DNA from: Plantago elongata
Lineage: Eukaryota; Streptophyta; Magnoliopsida; Lamiales; Plantaginaceae
Reading direction: 5' to 3'
Length of the DNA stretch: 64,000 nt
Assembly (NCBI GenBank): GCA_036897095.1
Contig: JAYMSP010000002.1
Span: 100,158 to 164,157 of the forward strand
Shown: piece after piece, positions 60,168-64,000 of the stretch
Numbering within the stretch: position 1 is the stretch's first letter
How the letters are laid out: each line of letters opens with the position of its first letter
The notes under the pieces: generated by a model
Seen by the model: only the letters and a program-made list of their open reading frames with translations
Databases searched by the model: none
What the model was told of the DNA's origin: nothing
Made by a program: the position numbers and the translations under genes

Positions 60168-62863
60168 ATGCAGCTCTCACTCCGCCGTAAATTCTCCCCT
60201 GTTCTATTCTCTCCGTCGATGAAGCCGTCTGCGTCTGCCGCCGCCCGGAAGGGCGGCAATCTGTCCGTGTTCGTGGTCGTGTTTTCGATTTTTCTGTTCG
60301 GGTGTTTCATGTACAATGAGGATGTGAAGTCAATTGCCGAATTCCCCTTTTCGAGGCCTACTCGGTTTCAAGAAAAGGAGGCTACGACGGTTTCTGTTGT
60401 TCTGAATGCAAGGACTGTTGTGGATACAGAAGTAGTGGAGAGTGTTGGTGAGGAGGTGGTTAAGAAAGAGGAGGAGGAGAAGATTGAGATGCCGGTTGAG
60501 GAGGAAGATGATGAGGGGATCGAAATTCCGCCTGAAGAGTGCGATTTGTTTACGGGGAGTTGGGTTTATGATAATGAGACTCATCCGTTGTATAAAGAGG
60601 AGCAATGCGAGTTTTTGACTGCGCAAGTTACTTGTATGAGGAATGGAAGGAAGGATGATATGTATCAGGGCTGGAAATGGCAGCCTAGAGACTGTTCTCT
60701 GCCCAAGTAAGTTGATTTAGTTACCGATTTTGAGTATTGATGTGCAATTTTCAACAATGGAACTCTGTTTTGAAGTGTTGCTCTGTTTTCGTATTAGCTC
60801 GTTTTCAATTAGTGTTCAAGAACTGTGTTTTTTTAAACTAATTTTGTGTTTACGTATTAGCACAAGTATCAGTTGGTGTTTAAGAAACTTGATTTTTTAG
60901 CATTGCTCTGTTTGTTTCCTAACTCGTTGATTTTTTGAAGGCCAAACTGATAAAATTGAAGAAAACTCTGTTTTTGAACTAATGTTCTGTTTTGGTATTA
61001 GCTAAATTTTGAACTGGTGTTGAAGGAGCTCTGTAATTTTAACTAAATTTATGTTTTTAAGCTTCCCTGTTTCCTTTTTAATCCTTGATTAAAGGAATTG
61101 ATAGTTTGAGTGTCATTACTCATTAGGCCAACTGCGAAAAATAAAGAGTCTATCTTTGAAGTGTGAATTGAGTGTTGTTTTTTGAATGTGGAAGGTTTAA
61201 GCCGAGATTGTTGATGGAGAAGCTGAGGAACAAGAGGCTGATGTTTGTTGGTGATTCGTTGAACCGGAACACGTGGGAATCGATGATTTGCTTGGTTCAA
61301 TCAGTCTCACCTCCAGGCAGGAAGAGCTTGGTCAAGAATGGATCTCTCTCTGTTTTCAGAATTGAGGTTAATAGCTTTTCCTTTCAGGCTTTCAGCTATG
61401 TTAATCATGATTAGTATTCAATGCATACTATCTTTTTGAAGTTTCTATCACATTATGAGCTGCTACTTTAGCATTTTCTCATTATGATTTGGTACTTTTA
61501 ACTTACTTTAATCATGGTTATATTTGCTCAATCTCCTAGTGTACCATTCTATACATTTGGAGTTAGTTATAAGTTTTTGAGATGTTAGAGCGTAACTAAA
61601 TGCATGTTATATAAGTCTGCGATTACTGGTTACTGATTTACGACTCTAGGATCTTATAAATCGTTTGATTCGAGATAGTGGGTGAGCATGTATGTCTCTT
61701 TTGTTTGGACGAAGTAGTGACCTAGTGGGTGATCATGTTGCTTATGTTATATGCCAAGTACCTAAACGTCTAACAATATTGTATAATTGTCTGAAAAATC
61801 AACCACTTCTCACCTACACTAGCGACTAATCAATATTGTGAAATGAATGTTGACTTGTTTTATGCTGTCTGTTAATAATTGGCAGGATTACAATGCTACA
61901 ATTGAGTTTTATTGGGCTCCATTTCTGGTGGAATCAAACTCAGATGATCCACTAATGCACAGCATTTTGAACCGGATCATCATGCCTGAGTCAATCAAGA
62001 AACATGGCAAGAACTGGAAGAATGTTGATTACCTTATTTTCAACACCTATATTTGGTGGATGAACACTTTTGCCATGAAAGTCCTGTAAGTACCAACCCG
62101 AACTTCACAATTCTGTGTTACGAAACGAGTAGTGGATTAACATAGTATATGCAATGTTTTGACGAAACAGGCGAGGATCATTCGACAAAGGTGCAACCGA
62201 GTACGATGAGGTTGAGAGACCAGTGGCTTATGGGAGAGTGATGAGGACTTGGGCTAAGTGGGTGAACAAAAATGTAGATCCTAAAAGAACCCAAGTCTTT
62301 TTCATGAGCATGTCACCTCTTCACATCAAGTAAGGCTCAATCAAGTCTGTTTTTGCCTTAGCTTGGAAGCTAACACTATCCATCACATCTTCAATGGATT
62401 GTATTCTAAGGAAACTTATCATGAGTACCTAGTTGTCCTTATTACTTTTACACATTTGTTACTGAAATTTCGCGTTGAACCATTGGACTGTCTAATATGA
62501 TGAATACTCGACAGGAGCTTGGATTGGAACAACCCTGATGGCATAAAATGTGCAAAGGAAACAACACCAATACTCAACACATCAATGCCACTAAGTGTAG
62601 GCACAGACAGAAGGCTCTTCACAGTGGCAGCTAATGTGACAAGCCACATGAAAGTGCCTGTACATTTTCTCAACATAACAACACTCTCTGAGTACCGGAA
62701 GGACGCACACACATCGGTCCATACCATCCGCCAGGGCAAAATGTTGACACCGGAGCAACAGGCTGATCCTAACACATACGCTGATTGCATCCACTGGTGC
62801 CTACCTGGACTGCCCGACACATGGAACGAGTTCTTGTACACTCGTATAATGGCGCGTTCCTGA
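60168..62863 (+). CDS. ESK1: xylan O-acetyltransferase, ESKIMO1/TBL29 type
   Basis: This is a TRICHOME BIREFRINGENCE-LIKE enzyme that transfers acetyl groups to xylan backbone xylosyl residues in the Golgi during secondary-wall synthesis. Five exons join in phase: 60168-60706, 61195-61366, 61886-62085, 62171-62329 and 62515-62863, giving 472 residues. A single N-terminal transmembrane anchor lies at about residues 32-49 ([18 protein letters not shown]). An acidic Glu/Lys stem follows. The TBL domain starts at [12 protein letters not shown]. The GDSL motif with nucleophile Ser201 is [10 protein letters not shown] and the DxxH motif is DCIHW (Asp447, His450), both intact. The match to ESK1 is close along the whole catalytic part (for example [27 protein letters not shown]), though TBL28-31 paralogues cannot be fully excluded. 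Confidence 0.95.
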
Positions 62864-63150
62864 CCTAATCGGATAAATGAGGTTTCAATTCTTGGCTAGA
62901 ACTGGCCATGGGGTGTACTAATGAATTTCACCTCAGATTTTGTCTGTTGTGTTGTTGTTAGGGGAAATTTAATTTTTGATCATGTGTAGATTCCAAATCT
63001 TGATTTTTACAAGGGGATTCTTGCTTACAGAGGTGATGATATTGATCTAATGTGTATGTATCCCCCAATTTATATTTGATTGGTCAGAAGTTCAACATTA
63101 GCAACCATATGTTGAGACCATACTTGTAAAAATGATCCTGTCTGAAAGAC
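62864..63150 (+). other. 3' UTR region of ESK1
   Basis: T-rich sequence directly after the stop codon, ending at the candidate poly(A) signal. No other feature is seen. Confidence 0.5.
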
Positions 63151-63156
63151 AATAAA
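63151..63156 (+). terminator. candidate poly(A) signal of ESK1
   Basis: AATAAA lies about 290 bases after the stop codon. Confidence 0.4.
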
Positions 63157-64000
63157 CTGTACTGTTGAAGTAAATGTATCAAGTTTAATATTGCTGCTGA
63201 TGGTCTGATACTCTGATTGCTGTACTGATTTTAGTGACATCTTAAGGGGATAAACTTACGTCAAGTTTAACAGAAGGTTTTAAGACCAAGATTGACAATT
63301 GATAATTACCAAGGGCATATAAACGTAATATTAAAAATTAGATTTATTCCTCCTGTATGAGAAGACATTATGAGAAAGCATGACTGCCAGCTGCGTAAGG
63401 AGTGTGAATCGGAGTCGTGAACCTGGTTCATTGCTCATCTAGCATTACCTTGAAAAAATTACTGAAGTTGCTGGTTTTGTGAGGCATAGACCTGGTCTGG
63501 AACTCCAAATTAGCCAAATTACCCCATGTGATAGCCCCAACATCCATACGTTGTATTCGTGAATGAAAGTACTGTATCATTACGAACCTTATATTACAGG
63601 TGATTTGTATATCATTTCAAACGTTCCTTGTATATTAATAATGTCTGGTAAATCGTCCAGGAATTTCATTAAAACCTTGATTCGATTAATGATTCATATA
63701 CAAGTTCCTATAGGTCACACATATTGGTGATTTGTTCTATCAAAGGACGGACGCAGAACAAATAGTCAGGAGTAGCGATCGTTAAACATAACAAAAAGTA
63801 ACAAATTATGAACTATTAGATTTATACTAAATACAATAATCTTAGGTGTTTTACATTGTTGTGTTCGAACTATGTTCTTAGTAATTTTCAACGTATAAAA
63901 ATATGTTACATTACTTATTTATAGTAACTTTAAGATACATAACAACCACGATATACAATCATATATATAAAAAATAAAATATTCCATCGATTAAGTATAT
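63157..64000. other. AT-rich intergenic DNA at right edge
   Basis: No gene is seen to the end of the window. Confidence 0.5.

Overview
The window looks like nuclear DNA from a eudicot plant. It is AT-rich, its genes are split by GT-AG introns, its intergenic DNA is full of small transposon remnants, and every gene recognised belongs to a standard plant family. The start of the plastid omega-3 desaturase and its overall sequence recall sesame-type proteins, so I infer an asterid, perhaps Lamiales. That placement is an inference from memory, not a search result.

Layout. Positions 1-2856 (minus) hold the 5' half of a SMXL6/7/8 (D53-type) strigolactone-signalling repressor that runs off the left edge. 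Positions 2857-23630 are about 21 kb without a convincing gene. They contain a dispersed Tourist-like MITE family, a miniature LTR element (TRIM/SMART-like), a 1.5-kb array of the motif TTAGTTTCA that flips strand near its right end, and a deletion-derived Ty1/copia element with matching target-site duplications. Positions 23631-24062 (minus) encode ribosomal protein eS17, with a telo-box and site II motifs upstream. Positions 26849-28759 (plus) encode an ankyrin/tandem-CCCH zinc-finger protein. Positions 32946-35146 (plus) encode plastid phosphoribosylanthranilate isomerase (tryptophan synthesis). Positions 37205-39464 (minus) encode a plastid omega-3 fatty acid desaturase (FAD7/8). Positions 43929-53139 (minus) hold a 24-exon Lgl/tomosyn-type WD40 gene with a C-terminal R-SNARE motif. 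Positions 55949-57103 (minus) hold a DOG1-domain gene, and 60168-62863 (plus) an ESKIMO1/TBL29-type xylan O-acetyltransferase.

The genes are independent single-copy-type loci, not an operon or a pathway cluster. Joint themes are hormone and stress signalling (SMXL, CCCH, DOG1-like), plastid metabolism (PAI, FAD7/8), vesicle fusion (tomosyn) and secondary-wall acetylation (ESK1). Exon models were built by hand by joining frames at splice sites. Every join listed keeps phase, and the conserved family sequence runs across the junctions.

The most unusual observation is in the tomosyn gene. Three of its 23 introns appear to use GC donors (all GCAAGT), and one of these is an 84-nt, stop-free, in-frame intron. 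No previously undescribed defence or mobile system was recognised. The TTAGTTTCA array is the least explained structure.
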